A DNA stretch of 64,000 bases, from assembly GCA_045807125.1 (NCBI GenBank), contig JBJMHZ010000004.1, positions 62,001-126,000 on the forward strand, given 5' to 3'. The notes under the pieces are model-generated. The model was not told where the DNA came from and did not search any database. It saw only the letters and a list, made by a program, of their open reading frames with translations. A program made the position numbers and the translations under genes. This DNA is from JBJMHZ01 sp045807125 (lineage in GTDB: Bacteria > Actinomycetota > Actinomycetes > JAWWOL01). Numbering within the stretch: the stretch's first letter is position 1; every line of letters starts with the position of its first letter. This document shows positions 16,379-24,995 of the stretch, one piece after another.

Positions 16379-16729
16379 ATGGCGGAGGCGGGCTGCCTGT
16401 TCTGCAAGATCGTCGCGGGCGAGGTCCCGGCGGCCCTGGTGCACGAGGACGACCAGGTCATGGCGTTCCGCGACATCGACCCGCAGGCGCCGACCCACGT
16501 GCTGGTGATCCCCCGGGAGCACTACCCGGACGCGGGGGCGCTGGCGGCCGCGGACGGTGATCTGCTGGTGGCCCTGTTCCGGGCGGCGGCAGCGGTCGCG
16601 GCGGCGGAGGGGATCGCGGAGTCGGGCTACCGGCTGGTGGCCAACTCGGGCCGCGAGGCCGGGCAGACCGTCTTCCACGCGCACGTCCACGTGCTCGGCG
16701 GCCGCTCGCTGTCCTGGCCGCCCGGCTGA
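16379..16729 (+). CDS. HIT family (histidine triad) nucleotide hydrolase
   Basis: 116 aa HINT-like protein that hydrolyses purine nucleoside phosphoramidates or related dinucleotides. The N-terminal CLFCKIVAGEVPA is the usual HINT opening, and the catalytic triad is HAHVHVLGG near residue 100. ATG 16379 lies nine bases after GGAGGAG (16366-16372), which is built from the last unit of a 10-bp tandem repeat, so repeat-number change would move the upstream promoter relative to the gene. phoH follows on the same strand. Confidence 0.93.
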   Translation: MAEAGCLFCKIVAGEVPAALVHEDDQVMAFRDIDPQAPTHVLVIPREHYPDAGALAAADGDLLVALFRAAAAVAAAEGIAESGYRLVANSGREAGQTVFHAHVHVLGGRSLSWPPG

Positions 16730-16952
16730 TCCCCCGCCTTCCCGGGCGGCCGCACCGGCGTGGTGCCGCCGGCGGGGGTCCGCCGGGCGCGAGGCGAAGG
16801 GGTGCGTGAACGGCGCCTCCGGGTAGCATGGAGCCCAGGCGTCGGCTCCGAATGCGTCACGGAGAGCAACCGGAAGGCCGAGGCCAGCACGCCGAGCACG
16901 CGCCGTCGACCACGAGGGGCAGGGACGAACGAGGCCGCGAGGCCCGCACTGC

Positions 16953-18011
16953 ATGCCGAATACTTCCTCGCCTGCCAAGGTCCAGACGAAGCTCGTCGTC
17001 CCCGGATCGCACTCGATGGTGAGCCTGCTCGGCTCGCGCGACGAGCTGCTCCGGGTGATCGAGCAGGCATTCGACACCGACATCCACGTCCGCGGCAACG
17101 AGATCACCATCACCGGTGACCCGGACGAGACCGCGCTGGCGACCAAGCTGTTCGAAGAGCTCGTCACCCTGCTCGAGCGCGGTGACGTGCTGACCGTCGA
17201 CGCGGTCGAGCGCAGCCTGGCCATGCTCCGCGCCCGCACCGACGAGCGGCCGGCCGACGTGCTGACGATGAACATCCTGTCGTCGCGCGGCCGCACCATC
17301 CGGCCCAAGACGCTGAACCAGAAGCGTTACGTCGAGGTCATCGACCGGCACACCGTCGTCTTCGGCATCGGGCCGGCCGGCACCGGCAAGACCTACCTCG
17401 CGATGGCCAAGGCCGTGCAGGCGCTGCAGGCCAAGAAGGTCAACCGCATCATCCTCACCAGGCCGGCGGTCGAGGCTGGGGAGCGGCTCGGCTTCCTGCC
17501 CGGCACCCTGTACGAGAAGATCGACCCCTACCTGCGCCCGCTGCACGACGCGCTGCACGACATGCTCGACCCGGACTCGATCCCCCGCCTCATGGCCGCG
17601 GGCACCATCGAGGTCGCGCCGCTCGCCTACATGCGCGGTCGCACGCTGAACGACGCCTTCATCATCCTGGACGAGGCGCAGAACACGAGCCCAGAGCAGA
17701 TGAAGATGTTCCTCACCCGGCTCGGGTTCGGCGCCAAGATGGTCATCACCGGCGACGTCACGCAGACCGACCTGCCGGCCGGCATGCAGTCGGGGCTGCG
17801 CATCGTCGAGTCGATCCTGCAGGGCATCGACGACGTCGCCTTCTGCCGGCTGACGAGCGCCGACGTCGTGCGGCACAAGCTGGTGTCGGAGATCGTCGAC
17901 GCCTACGCGCGGTACGACGCCGAGCAGGAGCCGCCGCGGCCCGTACGGCGTGGCCCGCGGCCGGTGCCGGACCCGCACCGGCACGAGTCGCGCCGCCGCC
18001 GGGAGGACTGA
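16953..18011 (+). CDS. phoH: PhoH family ATPase
   Basis: 352 aa. Cytosolic P-loop ATPase, RNA-helicase-like, generally linked to RNA processing together with YbeY. The Walker A is GPAGTGKT at about residues 140-147, the Walker B is FIILDEAQNTSPEQ, and a KH-like N-terminal region (IEQAFDTDIHVRGNEITITG) precedes them. The C-terminal 25 residues are Arg/Pro-rich. ybeY starts four bases after its stop, as in most bacteria, so the pair acts together in ribosome or RNA maturation. Confidence 0.95.
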   Translation: MPNTSSPAKVQTKLVVPGSHSMVSLLGSRDELLRVIEQAFDTDIHVRGNEITITGDPDETALATKLFEELVTLLERGDVLTVDAVERSLAMLRARTDERPADVLTMNILSSRGRTIRPKTLNQKRYVEVIDRHTVVFGIGPAGTGKTYLAMAKAVQALQAKKVNRIILTRPAVEAGERLGFLPGTLYEKIDPYLRPLHDALHDMLDPDSIPRLMAAGTIEVAPLAYMRGRTLNDAFIILDEAQNTSPEQMKMFLTRLGFGAKMVITGDVTQTDLPAGMQSGLRIVESILQGIDDVAFCRLTSADVVRHKLVSEIVDAYARYDAEQEPPRPVRRGPRPVPDPHRHESRRRRED

Positions 18012-18014
18012 CCG

Positions 18015-18497
18015 TTGTCCGTCGAGGTTGCCAACGAGTCCGGCGTACCGGTCGACGAGTCGCAGCTGTCGGAGCTCGCGACGTACGTCCTCGAGCAGAT
18101 GGACGTCAACCCGCTCGCGGAGCTGTCCGTGCTGCTCGTCGACGCCACGACGATGGAGGCGCTGCACGTCCGCTGGATGAACGAGCCCGGCCCGACCGAC
18201 GTTCTCGCGTTCCCGATGGACGAGATCGACACCGCCCGCGGTCCCGACGAGGACGACGAGGAGGCCGGCCCGGCGCTGCTCGGCGACGTCGTCCTTTGCC
18301 CCGCGGTCGCCGAGCGGCAGGCCACCGAGGCCGGGCACTCGACGGAGGACGAGCTGCACCTGCTCTGCACGCACGGCGTCCTGCACCTGCTCGGCTACGA
18401 CCACGGCGAGGCTGACGAGGCGCAGGAGATGTTCGACGTGCAGCGCAAGCTCCTGCAGGGGTGGCAGGGCGCGCGTGCGGGAGGAGACGGGCGGTGA
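18015..18497 (+). CDS. ybeY: Endoribonuclease YbeY (16S rRNA maturation)
   Basis: 160 aa zinc-dependent RNase for 16S 3'-end maturation and 70S quality control. The metal-binding motif is H120-x3-H124-x5-H130 within CTHGVLHLLGYDHGEADE. The acidic segment at about 74-85 is a typical insert in high-GC actinobacteria. The start is TTG 18015, four bases after phoH, and the stop overlaps the next GTG. It sits in the phoH-ybeY-CNNM-era unit. Confidence 0.95.
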   Translation: MSVEVANESGVPVDESQLSELATYVLEQMDVNPLAELSVLLVDATTMEALHVRWMNEPGPTDVLAFPMDEIDTARGPDEDDEEAGPALLGDVVLCPAVAERQATEAGHSTEDELHLLCTHGVLHLLGYDHGEADEAQEMFDVQRKLLQGWQGARAGGDGR

Positions 18498-19822
18498 CCC
18501 CCGCCGACGACCTGCTCGTCGTCGCGGCCGGCGCCCTCGTCGTCGTCGCCGGTGGTCTCGCGATGTCCGACGCGGCGCTGTCGCGGGTGTCCCGCGTACG
18601 GGTCGAGGAGCTGCTGCGCGAGGGCCGCCGCGGCGCCACGCTGCTGCAGCGGGTGCTCGCCGACCCGGTGCGCTACCTCAACCTCCTGCTGCTGGTGCGC
18701 GCCGCCTGCGAGCTAACGGCCACCGTGCTCGTCGCCCGCGTGTGCATCCAGGCGGTCGACCCCGACTGGCTGTCGGTGGTCATCGCCGCGGCCGCCATGA
18801 CGGTCGTCAGCTACGTCATCATCGGCGTGGCACCGCGCACCCTCGGCATCCAGCACGCCGACGCCGTCGCACTGCGCACCGTCGGCCTCGCCGTGCTGCT
18901 CAACCGCCTGCTCGGCCCGCTGCCGCGGCTGCTCATCATGCTGGGCAACGCGCTCACGCCCGGGCGCGGCTTCCGCCAGGGGCCGTTCAACACCGAGGCC
19001 GAGCTGCGCGACCTCGTCGACCTCGCTGAGGAGCGCCACCTCATCGAGCACGGCGAGCGGGAGATGATCCACTCCGTCTTCAAGCTCGGCGACACGATCG
19101 CGCGCGAGGTCATGGTGCCCCGCACGGACATCGTGTTCATCGAGCGGACCAAGACGATCCGCCAGGCGCTCAGCCTCTGCCTGCGCAGCGGCTTCTCGCG
19201 CATCCCTGTCCTCGGCGAGGACCAGGACGACATCGTCGGCATCATCTACCTGAAGGACCTGGTGCGCCGCAGCTACGACGCCAGGGAGAAGGACACCGTC
19301 GCTCGGGTCGAGGCGGTGATGCGCGAGCCGACGTTCGTGCCGGAGTCGAAGCCGGTCGACGAGCTGCTGCGCGAGATGCAGCTGCTGCAGACCCACATCG
19401 CGATCGTCGTCGACGAGTACGGCGGCACCGCCGGCCTGCTCACCATCGAGGACATCCTCGAGGAGATCGTCGGCGAGATCACCGACGAGTACGACCGCGA
19501 GCGGCCGCGCGTCGAGCGCATCGACGCCGACACCGTGCGGGTGACCGTCCGGCTCCCGATCGACGACGTCAACGAGATGTTCGACGTCGAGCTGCCGACG
19601 GAGGACATCGAGACGGTCGGCGGCCTGCTCGCGAGCCTGCTCGGGCGGGTGCCGATCCCGGGCGCGACGGCGAGCGTCCAGGGGCTCACGTTCACCGCCG
19701 AGGGGGCCGCCGGTCGCCGCAACCGGATCGGTACCGTCCTGATCCGGCGCGAGCCCGTGCCGGACCCGGCGGACGAGGCCGCCGCGGCCGATCGAACGGA
19801 GCCTGCCGATGCCAGATCTTGA
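18494..19822 (+). CDS. CNNM/CorC-type membrane protein with CBS domains (hemolysin family)
   Basis: 442 aa. The DUF21/CNNM membrane part has four hydrophobic segments in residues about 1-140. A CBS pair follows (RTDIVFIERTKTIRQALSL; FVPESKPVDELLREMQLLQ...VVDEYGGTAGLLTIEDILEEI), then a CorC_HlyC C-terminal domain (DTVRVTVRLPIDDVNEMFDVELP). Members export Mg2+ or Co2+. GTG 18494 overlaps the ybeY stop (GTGA). The next gene starts inside its last 14 bases. Confidence 0.92.
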   Translation: MTPADDLLVVAAGALVVVAGGLAMSDAALSRVSRVRVEELLREGRRGATLLQRVLADPVRYLNLLLLVRAACELTATVLVARVCIQAVDPDWLSVVIAAAAMTVVSYVIIGVAPRTLGIQHADAVALRTVGLAVLLNRLLGPLPRLLIMLGNALTPGRGFRQGPFNTEAELRDLVDLAEERHLIEHGEREMIHSVFKLGDTIAREVMVPRTDIVFIERTKTIRQALSLCLRSGFSRIPVLGEDQDDIVGIIYLKDLVRRSYDAREKDTVARVEAVMREPTFVPESKPVDELLREMQLLQTHIAIVVDEYGGTAGLLTIEDILEEIVGEITDEYDRERPRVERIDADTVRVTVRLPIDDVNEMFDVELPTEDIETVGGLLASLLGRVPIPGATASVQGLTFTAEGAAGRRNRIGTVLIRREPVPDPADEAAAADRTEPADARS

Positions 19823-20198
19823 CCCGGAGGACGCCAAGATCCTCACGCTCGCCCGCGTGGCGATGCAGCGCGCGTACGCCCCGCACGCCGGCCCTGGCGA
19901 GGGCGCCGCCGTCCGCGACACCGACGGGCGGACCTACGCGGCCGCCACCGTCGAGAACTCCGACGAGCGGCTCACCACCTCTGCGGTGCGCGGTGCGGTC
20001 GCGGCCGCCGCGTCGTCCGGTGCGCGGTCGTTCGAGGCCGTCGCGCTGGTGACGAGCCGCGGCAGCGCCTGCGCCGACGACCTCGCGGTGGTCGCCGAGT
20101 TCGGACCAGGCACCCACGTGATCGTCGCCGGCGTCGACGGCGAGGTGCGCTCGCGCTTCACCGTGGGGGAGGCGCTCGGCGGGCGCGGGCCGGCATGA
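19809..20198 (+). CDS. Degenerate cytidine deaminase-like protein
   Basis: 129 aa, resembling the cytidine deaminase homologue commonly annotated between CNNM and era in actinobacteria. It keeps the fold-level features (LARVAMQRAYAPHAGPGEGAAVRDTDGRTYAAATVENS cut by linker) but lacks the zinc ligands: where C/HAE should occur it reads TTSAVRGAV, and no PCxxC motif follows. Catalysis is therefore unlikely; a structural or regulatory role is inferred. It overlaps the upstream gene by 14 bases and era by ATGA, so it is tightly coupled. Confidence 0.8.
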   Translation: MPDLDPEDAKILTLARVAMQRAYAPHAGPGEGAAVRDTDGRTYAAATVENSDERLTTSAVRGAVAAAASSGARSFEAVALVTSRGSACADDLAVVAEFGPGTHVIVAGVDGEVRSRFTVGEALGGRGPA

Positions 20199-21142
20199 CC
20201 GGCGTGGCGGCGGGCGAGACGGCCGGCGAGGTGGCCGGTCGCGCCGGGCCGCACGGCGGCTTCCGGGCCGGGTTCGCCTGCTTCGTCGGCCGGCCCAACA
20301 CCGGCAAGTCCACCCTCACCAACGCGCTCGTCGGCGACAAGGTGGCCATCACCTCGCCACGCCCGCAGACCACGCGGCACGCCATCCGCGGCATCGTGCA
20401 CCGAGACGACGCGCAGCTCGTCATCGTCGACACCCCCGGGCTGCACAAGCCGAGGACGCTGCTCGGGGAGCGGCTGAACGACATCGTCCGCACCGCGCTC
20501 GCCGAGGTCGACGTCGTCGGCCTGTGCATCCCGGCCGACGAGCGGATCGGCCCCGGCGACCGCTTCCTCGTCGGCGAGCTGGCCGGGGTGCGCACGCCCG
20601 TCATCGCGATCGTGACGAAGGCCGATGCGGTCGGCCGCGAGGCGGTCGCCGCCCAGCTGCTCGCGGCCACGCGCCTGCACGACTTCGCCGAGGTCGTCCC
20701 CGTGTCGGCGACCACCGGCTTCCAGGTCGACGTGCTCGCCGACGTACTGGTCGGGCACCTGCCCGAGTCGCCCCCGCTCTACCCCGAGGGCGAGCTCACC
20801 GACGAGCCCGAGCTGGTGATGATCGCCGAGCTGATCAGGGAAGCGGCGCTCGACGGGGTCCGCGACGAGCTGCCGCACTCGATCGCCGTGCTGGTCGACG
20901 AGCTGCTCCCGCACGAGGGGCGCGCCGACATGATCGACGTGCACGCCTCGCTGTACGTGGAGCGCGACTCGCAGAAGGCGATCGTCATCGGTGCGAAGGG
21001 CAGCCGGCTCCGCGACGTCGGCACCGTGGCCCGCCAGCAGATCGAGCGGCTGCTCGGCACGCGCGTCTATCTCGACCTGCGGGTGCGCGTGGCGAAGGAC
21101 TGGCAGCGCGATCCCAAGCAACTCCGCCGGCTCGGATTCTGA
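20195..21142 (+). CDS. era: GTPase Era
   Basis: 315 aa. Essential GTPase that binds the 3' end of 16S rRNA and helps 30S assembly. Motifs are G1 GRPNTGKST, G3 DTPGLHKP, G4 TKAD and the C-terminal KH domain with IVIGAKGSRLRDVGTVARQ. About 25 residues precede the usual N-terminus. ATG 20195 overlaps the stop of the deaminase-like gene. The position after phoH-ybeY-CNNM supports the call. Confidence 0.97.
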   Translation: MTGVAAGETAGEVAGRAGPHGGFRAGFACFVGRPNTGKSTLTNALVGDKVAITSPRPQTTRHAIRGIVHRDDAQLVIVDTPGLHKPRTLLGERLNDIVRTALAEVDVVGLCIPADERIGPGDRFLVGELAGVRTPVIAIVTKADAVGREAVAAQLLAATRLHDFAEVVPVSATTGFQVDVLADVLVGHLPESPPLYPEGELTDEPELVMIAELIREAALDGVRDELPHSIAVLVDELLPHEGRADMIDVHASLYVERDSQKAIVIGAKGSRLRDVGTVARQQIERLLGTRVYLDLRVRVAKDWQRDPKQLRRLGF

Positions 21143-21212
21143 GTCACAAGTCCCCGTCGCCCGCGCCGGGAGGCGGCATACTTGCCAGACCCGAACGAAG
21201 AGGCAGGTCCGC

Positions 21213-22685
21213 ATGGCGTTCGTGAGCCGGCGATCGGGCGTGCGCCCGCTCGTCCCCGTCCAGCGACAGATGCCGGCGTCCCTTCGTACCGTTCCAGAGC
21301 CCGGGGCCGACGGCAGCTTCGACATCGGGCGGCTCCTCGACGAGCGGCGCGCCGAGGGTCCCGTCCTGCACGAACGGCACCTCAACGCGCAGGTGCCCCG
21401 CCTGCTGCGCACGATCGGCTTCGACCGCACGTACGTGCGCGCCGAGGGCGCCTGCCTGTACGACGCCGACGGGGCGCGCTACCTGGACATGCTGGCCGGC
21501 TTCGGCGTCCACGCCCTCGGGCGCAACCACCCCGAGGTCAGCAAGGCGCTGCACGACGTCCTCGACCGGGGCCTCGCCGACCTCGTCCAGTTCGACGCAC
21601 CGCTGCTCCCCGGCCTGCTCGCCGAGCGCCTGCTGGCGCACGCACCTGGCCTGGACCGCGCGTACTTCTGCAACAGCGGCACCGAGGCGGTGGAGGCAGC
21701 GCTGAAGTTCGCCCGGGCGGCGACCGGCCGCCCCCGGGTGCTCTACGCCGACCACGCCTACCACGGGCTCACCGCCGGCTCCCTGTCGGTCAACGGCGCG
21801 GTGGAGTTCAGGCGCGGCTTCGGGCCGCTGCTGCCCGACACCAAGGTGCGGCTCGGTGACCTCGAGGGCCTGCGGCGCGAGCTCCGGCGCGGCGACGTCG
21901 CCGCGCTGCTCGTCGAGCCGATCCAGGGCAAGGGCGTCAACCTGCCCCCTGCCGGCTTCCTCGCGGCGGCCCAGCACCTGCTGCACGAGCACGGCGCGCT
22001 GCTGATCTGCGACGAGGTGCAGACCGGCATCGCGCGCACCGGCCGCTTCTTCGCGCACGAGCACGAGGCGGTCGACCCCGACATCGTCACCGTCGCCAAG
22101 GCGCTGTCCGGCGGCTACGTCCCCATCGGCGCGACGCTGGCGAAGAGCTGGATCTTCGACAAGGTCTACTCCTCCCTCGACCGCGCGTTCGTGCACGCGT
22201 CGACCTTCGCCGGCAACGCCCTCGCGATGGCGGCCGGCCTCGCGACCCTCGCCGTCATCGAGCGCGACGACGTTGCCGGGCAGGCGGAGCGCGCCGGCGC
22301 CACGCTGACCGCGGGCCTGCGCGAGATGGCCGAGCGGTACGACTACGTCGCCGAGGTGCGCGGGCGCGGCCTCATGATCGGCATCGAGTTCGGCCGGCCG
22401 CGCTCGCTGGCCCGCCGCCCCACCTGGTACGCGCTGCGAGCCGCGAGGCGCGGGCTGTTCGCGCAGACCGTCGTCGCCCCGCTCTTCCAGCGGCACCGGA
22501 TCATCACCCAGGTGGCCGGCGACCACATGGACGTCATCAAGCTGCTGCCGCCGCTGGTGATCGGCGACGCCGAGGTCGAATGGTTCCTGGGGGCGTTCGA
22601 CGCCGTGATGGCCGAGGCGCACAGCGGCAGCCGGCTGGTGTGGGACTTCGGCCGGCACCTCGTCCGGCACGCGGTCACCCGCTGA
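21213..22685 (+). CDS. Class III PLP-dependent aminotransferase
   Basis: 490 aa. Family features are NSGTEAVEAALKFARAATGR (phosphate binding), LLICDEVQTGIARTGRFFAHE and the Schiff-base lysine in VTVAKALSGGYVPIGA. It resembles acetylornithine/ornithine aminotransferase-type enzymes, but the roughly 60-residue N-terminal extension and the C-terminal RHRIITQVAGDHMDVIKLLPPL block belong to a less-characterised group. The substrate is unknown. A -10-like CATACT lies at about 21177 and AGGCAGG precedes ATG 21213. It ends over the convergent methyltransferase remnant. Confidence 0.88.
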   Translation: MAFVSRRSGVRPLVPVQRQMPASLRTVPEPGADGSFDIGRLLDERRAEGPVLHERHLNAQVPRLLRTIGFDRTYVRAEGACLYDADGARYLDMLAGFGVHALGRNHPEVSKALHDVLDRGLADLVQFDAPLLPGLLAERLLAHAPGLDRAYFCNSGTEAVEAALKFARAATGRPRVLYADHAYHGLTAGSLSVNGAVEFRRGFGPLLPDTKVRLGDLEGLRRELRRGDVAALLVEPIQGKGVNLPPAGFLAAAQHLLHEHGALLICDEVQTGIARTGRFFAHEHEAVDPDIVTVAKALSGGYVPIGATLAKSWIFDKVYSSLDRAFVHASTFAGNALAMAAGLATLAVIERDDVAGQAERAGATLTAGLREMAERYDYVAEVRGRGLMIGIEFGRPRSLARRPTWYALRAARRGLFAQTVVAPLFQRHRIITQVAGDHMDVIKLLPPLVIGDAEVEWFLGAFDAVMAEAHSGSRLVWDFGRHLVRHAVTR

Positions 22686-22959
22686 CACGGCGGGCGACCA
22701 GCCGGAAGCGTGGCTCGCGCACCGGGTACGGCCCGCCCGCCGCATGCAGAGCGGCCAGCCGGGTGCGGAAGCGGTCGACGGTGAAGCCCGGGACCGCCCA
22801 CGGCACCATCCGCAACCACCGCACCACGTCGGCGTGATCCCACGGCTCCTCGACCCGGATGCGCTCGCCGAGCCGGTCGAGGTCCCAGCCCTCGACCGGG
22901 ACGGACCCGGCCTCCTGCAGCAGATCGTCGGCGCCCGGCGCCGGCGTCGAGGAGCTCAT
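22675..22959 (-). CDS. 94-aa protein matching only the C-terminal part of a SAM methyltransferase
   Basis: The sequence EEPWDHADVVRWLRMVPWAV...GFTVDRFRTRLAALHAAGG...REPRFRLVARR follows the C-terminal region of class I methyltransferases of the UbiE-like group. There is no SAM-binding Rossmann part (no GxGxG) in this or neighbouring frames. ATG 22957-22959 overlaps the TGA of the upstream membrane-protein gene (ATGA), so the fragment is translationally coupled. It is either a degraded gene whose end survives or a stand-alone small protein. Confidence 0.55.
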   Translation of the reverse strand: MSSSTPAPGADDLLQEAGSVPVEGWDLDRLGERIRVEEPWDHADVVRWLRMVPWAVPGFTVDRFRTRLAALHAAGGPYPVREPRFRLVARRVSG

Positions 22960-24122
22960 GGCGGCGGGGGCGGCCGGCCGGCGCTGATCGGCCGCGCCGC
23001 CGGGCCGGTTGCCGAGGTCGACTCGCCCGGCCCAGTCGGCTCGTCAAGCCCCACCCGCTCGGCGACCTGCCAGGGGCGCTCGGCCTGCCCGGCGGCCGAG
23101 CGCAAGGGCCTGGCCCGCAGCGAGACGTACGTCGCGGCCGACAGCGGGATCGGGAGCCAGAAGCTGACCAACCGGTAGCTCACCACCGCCAGGATCGCGA
23201 CGCCGCGCGGCGTCCCGAACCCGACGAGCGTGGGCACGAGGATGCCCTCGACGATGCCGAGGCCGCCGGGCGTGACCGGCAGCACCGCGAGCACGTTGGC
23301 GAGCCCGAACGGCACGAGGAGCCCGGCCGGCCCCAGCCGATGGCCGAAGGCGAGGACGAAGACCCACAGCGAGGCCGCGTCGAGGACCCAGTTGGCGGTG
23401 GCCCAGCCCACCGCGGCGGTGAGTCGCGTGCGGTCGCTGCCGAGCAGGCGCAGCTGCTCGGCGAAGCGGCGGACGACCCGCTCGCCCGTGTCGGCATCGG
23501 CCCGCGGCACCCGCGCGAACACCGCCCGCACGTAGCGGACCGAGCCCTCCCGTCCCCACGTGAGGGCGAGCACCACCGCCGCCGTGGCGAGCAGCAGCAG
23601 GAGGCCGAGGCCGGCCGCCACGCCGTAGAGCGGGTTGCTCCCGTGCAGCGCCAGCGTGGCGACGAGGCCGGCGAGCAGCATGACGTTGAGGACGACGGCC
23701 GAGCCGACCCCTTGGACGGTTGCGGCGAGCACCGAATCGCTGCGCCGGATGCCGGCACCGGTGAGCAGCCGGAAGCGCAGCGCACCCGCCGCGGCGGCTC
23801 CGCCCGGCAGGACGTGGCTGACCCCCAGCGTGGTGAGGTCGATCCGCAGCGCCGTCCAGAGCGACGGCCGGGTCTCGCGCGGGATGACGACCCTGGTCAG
23901 CGCCGCGTACGTCACCAGCGAGGCGGCCTCCAGCGCGACGGCCAGCCCGAGGTAGGCGGGCTGCACCCCGGTCAGCAGGTGGAGGGCATGCCGTGCACCC
24001 GCGATCTGCGGCAGGACGAGGTACTCGAGGACGAGCAGCGCAGCCACCAGCCCTGCGCCCCGGCGCAGCCAGCGCGGCGCGCGCATCCTCCTCATGGCTC
24101 CATCATCGGCGGTCGTGGCCAC
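22956..24122 (-). CDS. YbhN/AglD-type integral membrane protein (LPG synthase TM family)
   Basis: 388 aa with about eight membrane helices. It carries the UPF0104 features GVSHVLPGGAAAAGALRFRLL and FGLANVLAVLPVTPGGLGIVEG near its ends. Related proteins form the membrane domain of lysyl-phosphatidylglycerol synthases or take part in lipid-linked glycan handling. GTG 24122 follows GGAGGAC by six bases; an ATG nine codons later is possible. It is divergent from recO. The exact substrate is unknown. Confidence 0.85.
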   Translation of the reverse strand: MATTADDGAMRRMRAPRWLRRGAGLVAALLVLEYLVLPQIAGARHALHLLTGVQPAYLGLAVALEAASLVTYAALTRVVIPRETRPSLWTALRIDLTTLGVSHVLPGGAAAAGALRFRLLTGAGIRRSDSVLAATVQGVGSAVVLNVMLLAGLVATLALHGSNPLYGVAAGLGLLLLLATAAVVLALTWGREGSVRYVRAVFARVPRADADTGERVVRRFAEQLRLLGSDRTRLTAAVGWATANWVLDAASLWVFVLAFGHRLGPAGLLVPFGLANVLAVLPVTPGGLGIVEGILVPTLVGFGTPRGVAILAVVSYRLVSFWLPIPLSAATYVSLRARPLRSAAGQAERPWQVAERVGLDEPTGPGESTSATGPAARPISAGRPPPPP

Positions 24123-24251
24123 GGATGTCCTCCGGCACGATCGGGCGCAGGGTCAGGGATCGCATGAGGCGCACCGTACGCGCGGGCTGCGACAGGTTCC
24201 CCGTCCCTGGGGATGCTCCGGCGCGTCCCCACGGCACCGGCTGCGGGGGCG

Positions 24252-24257
24252 CAGAAT
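24252..24257 (+). promoter_or_regulatory. -10 hexamer CAGAAT for recO, leaderless
   Basis: CAGAAT followed by six bases and GTG 24264; no ribosome site. Confidence 0.4.
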
Positions 24258-24263
24258 GGTGCG

Positions 24264-24995
24264 GTGACCCTCTACCGCGACGACGGGGTCGTCCTGCGCA
24301 CCCAAAAGCTGGGCGAGGCCGACCGGATCGTCACCCTGCTCACCCGCCGTACCGGCCGGGTGCGGGCCGTGGCCAAGGGGGTCCGGCGGACGAAGAGCAA
24401 GTTCGGGGCCCGGCTGGAGCCGTTCACCCACGTCGACTGCCAGTTCTTCGTCGGCCGCGAGCTCGACATCGTGACGCAGGCCGAGACGGTCACCCCGTAC
24501 GGTTCCGGCATCGCCGGAGACTACGGCCGCTACACCGCGGGCACCGCGATGCTCGAGACCGCCGAGCGGCTCACGGCCGAGGAGCGGGAGCCGTCGATCC
24601 GGCTGTTCCTGCTGCTGGTCGGTGGCCTCAAGGCGCTGAGCGAAGGCGCGCACGCGCCGACGCTCGTCCTCGACGCGTTCTGCCTGCGGGCCCTCTCGCA
24701 CGCGGGGTACGCGCCCTCGCTGGCCGCGTGCGCGCGGTGCGGGGCGGCCGGGCCGCACCGCTGGTTCGCGCCTGGCGCCGGCGGCTCGGTGTGCGGCGAC
24801 TGCCGGCCGGCCGGGAGCGCGACCGCGTCGGCCGGCTCGCTTGCCTTGCTCGACGCGCTGCTCGCCGGCGACTGGCCGACCGCCGATGCCGCGGACGGGC
24901 GCCAGCAGCGCGAGGGGAGCGGCCTGGTGGCCGCGTACGTCCAGTGGCATCTCGAGCGGGGCCTGCGCTCGTTCTCGCTCGTGGAGCGGCCGTGA
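24264..24995 (+). CDS. recO: DNA repair protein RecO
   Basis: 243 aa. It mediates RecA loading on SSB-coated single strands in the RecFOR pathway. The N-terminal OB fold starts LYRDDGVVLRTQKLGEADRIVTLLT, and the C-terminal zinc finger is CARCG...CGDC at about residues 155-180. GTG 24264 matches family N-termini and the leaderless -10. uppS starts in the last bases of recO (GTGA), the standard actinobacterial arrangement. Confidence 0.95.
   Translation: MTLYRDDGVVLRTQKLGEADRIVTLLTRRTGRVRAVAKGVRRTKSKFGARLEPFTHVDCQFFVGRELDIVTQAETVTPYGSGIAGDYGRYTAGTAMLETAERLTAEEREPSIRLFLLLVGGLKALSEGAHAPTLVLDAFCLRALSHAGYAPSLAACARCGAAGPHRWFAPGAGGSVCGDCRPAGSATASAGSLALLDALLAGDWPTADAADGRQQREGSGLVAAYVQWHLERGLRSFSLVERP

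Noticed and set aside
16828..17022. 64-codon frame before phoH
   Set aside because: Overlaps phoH out of frame, Arg-rich, no ribosome site.
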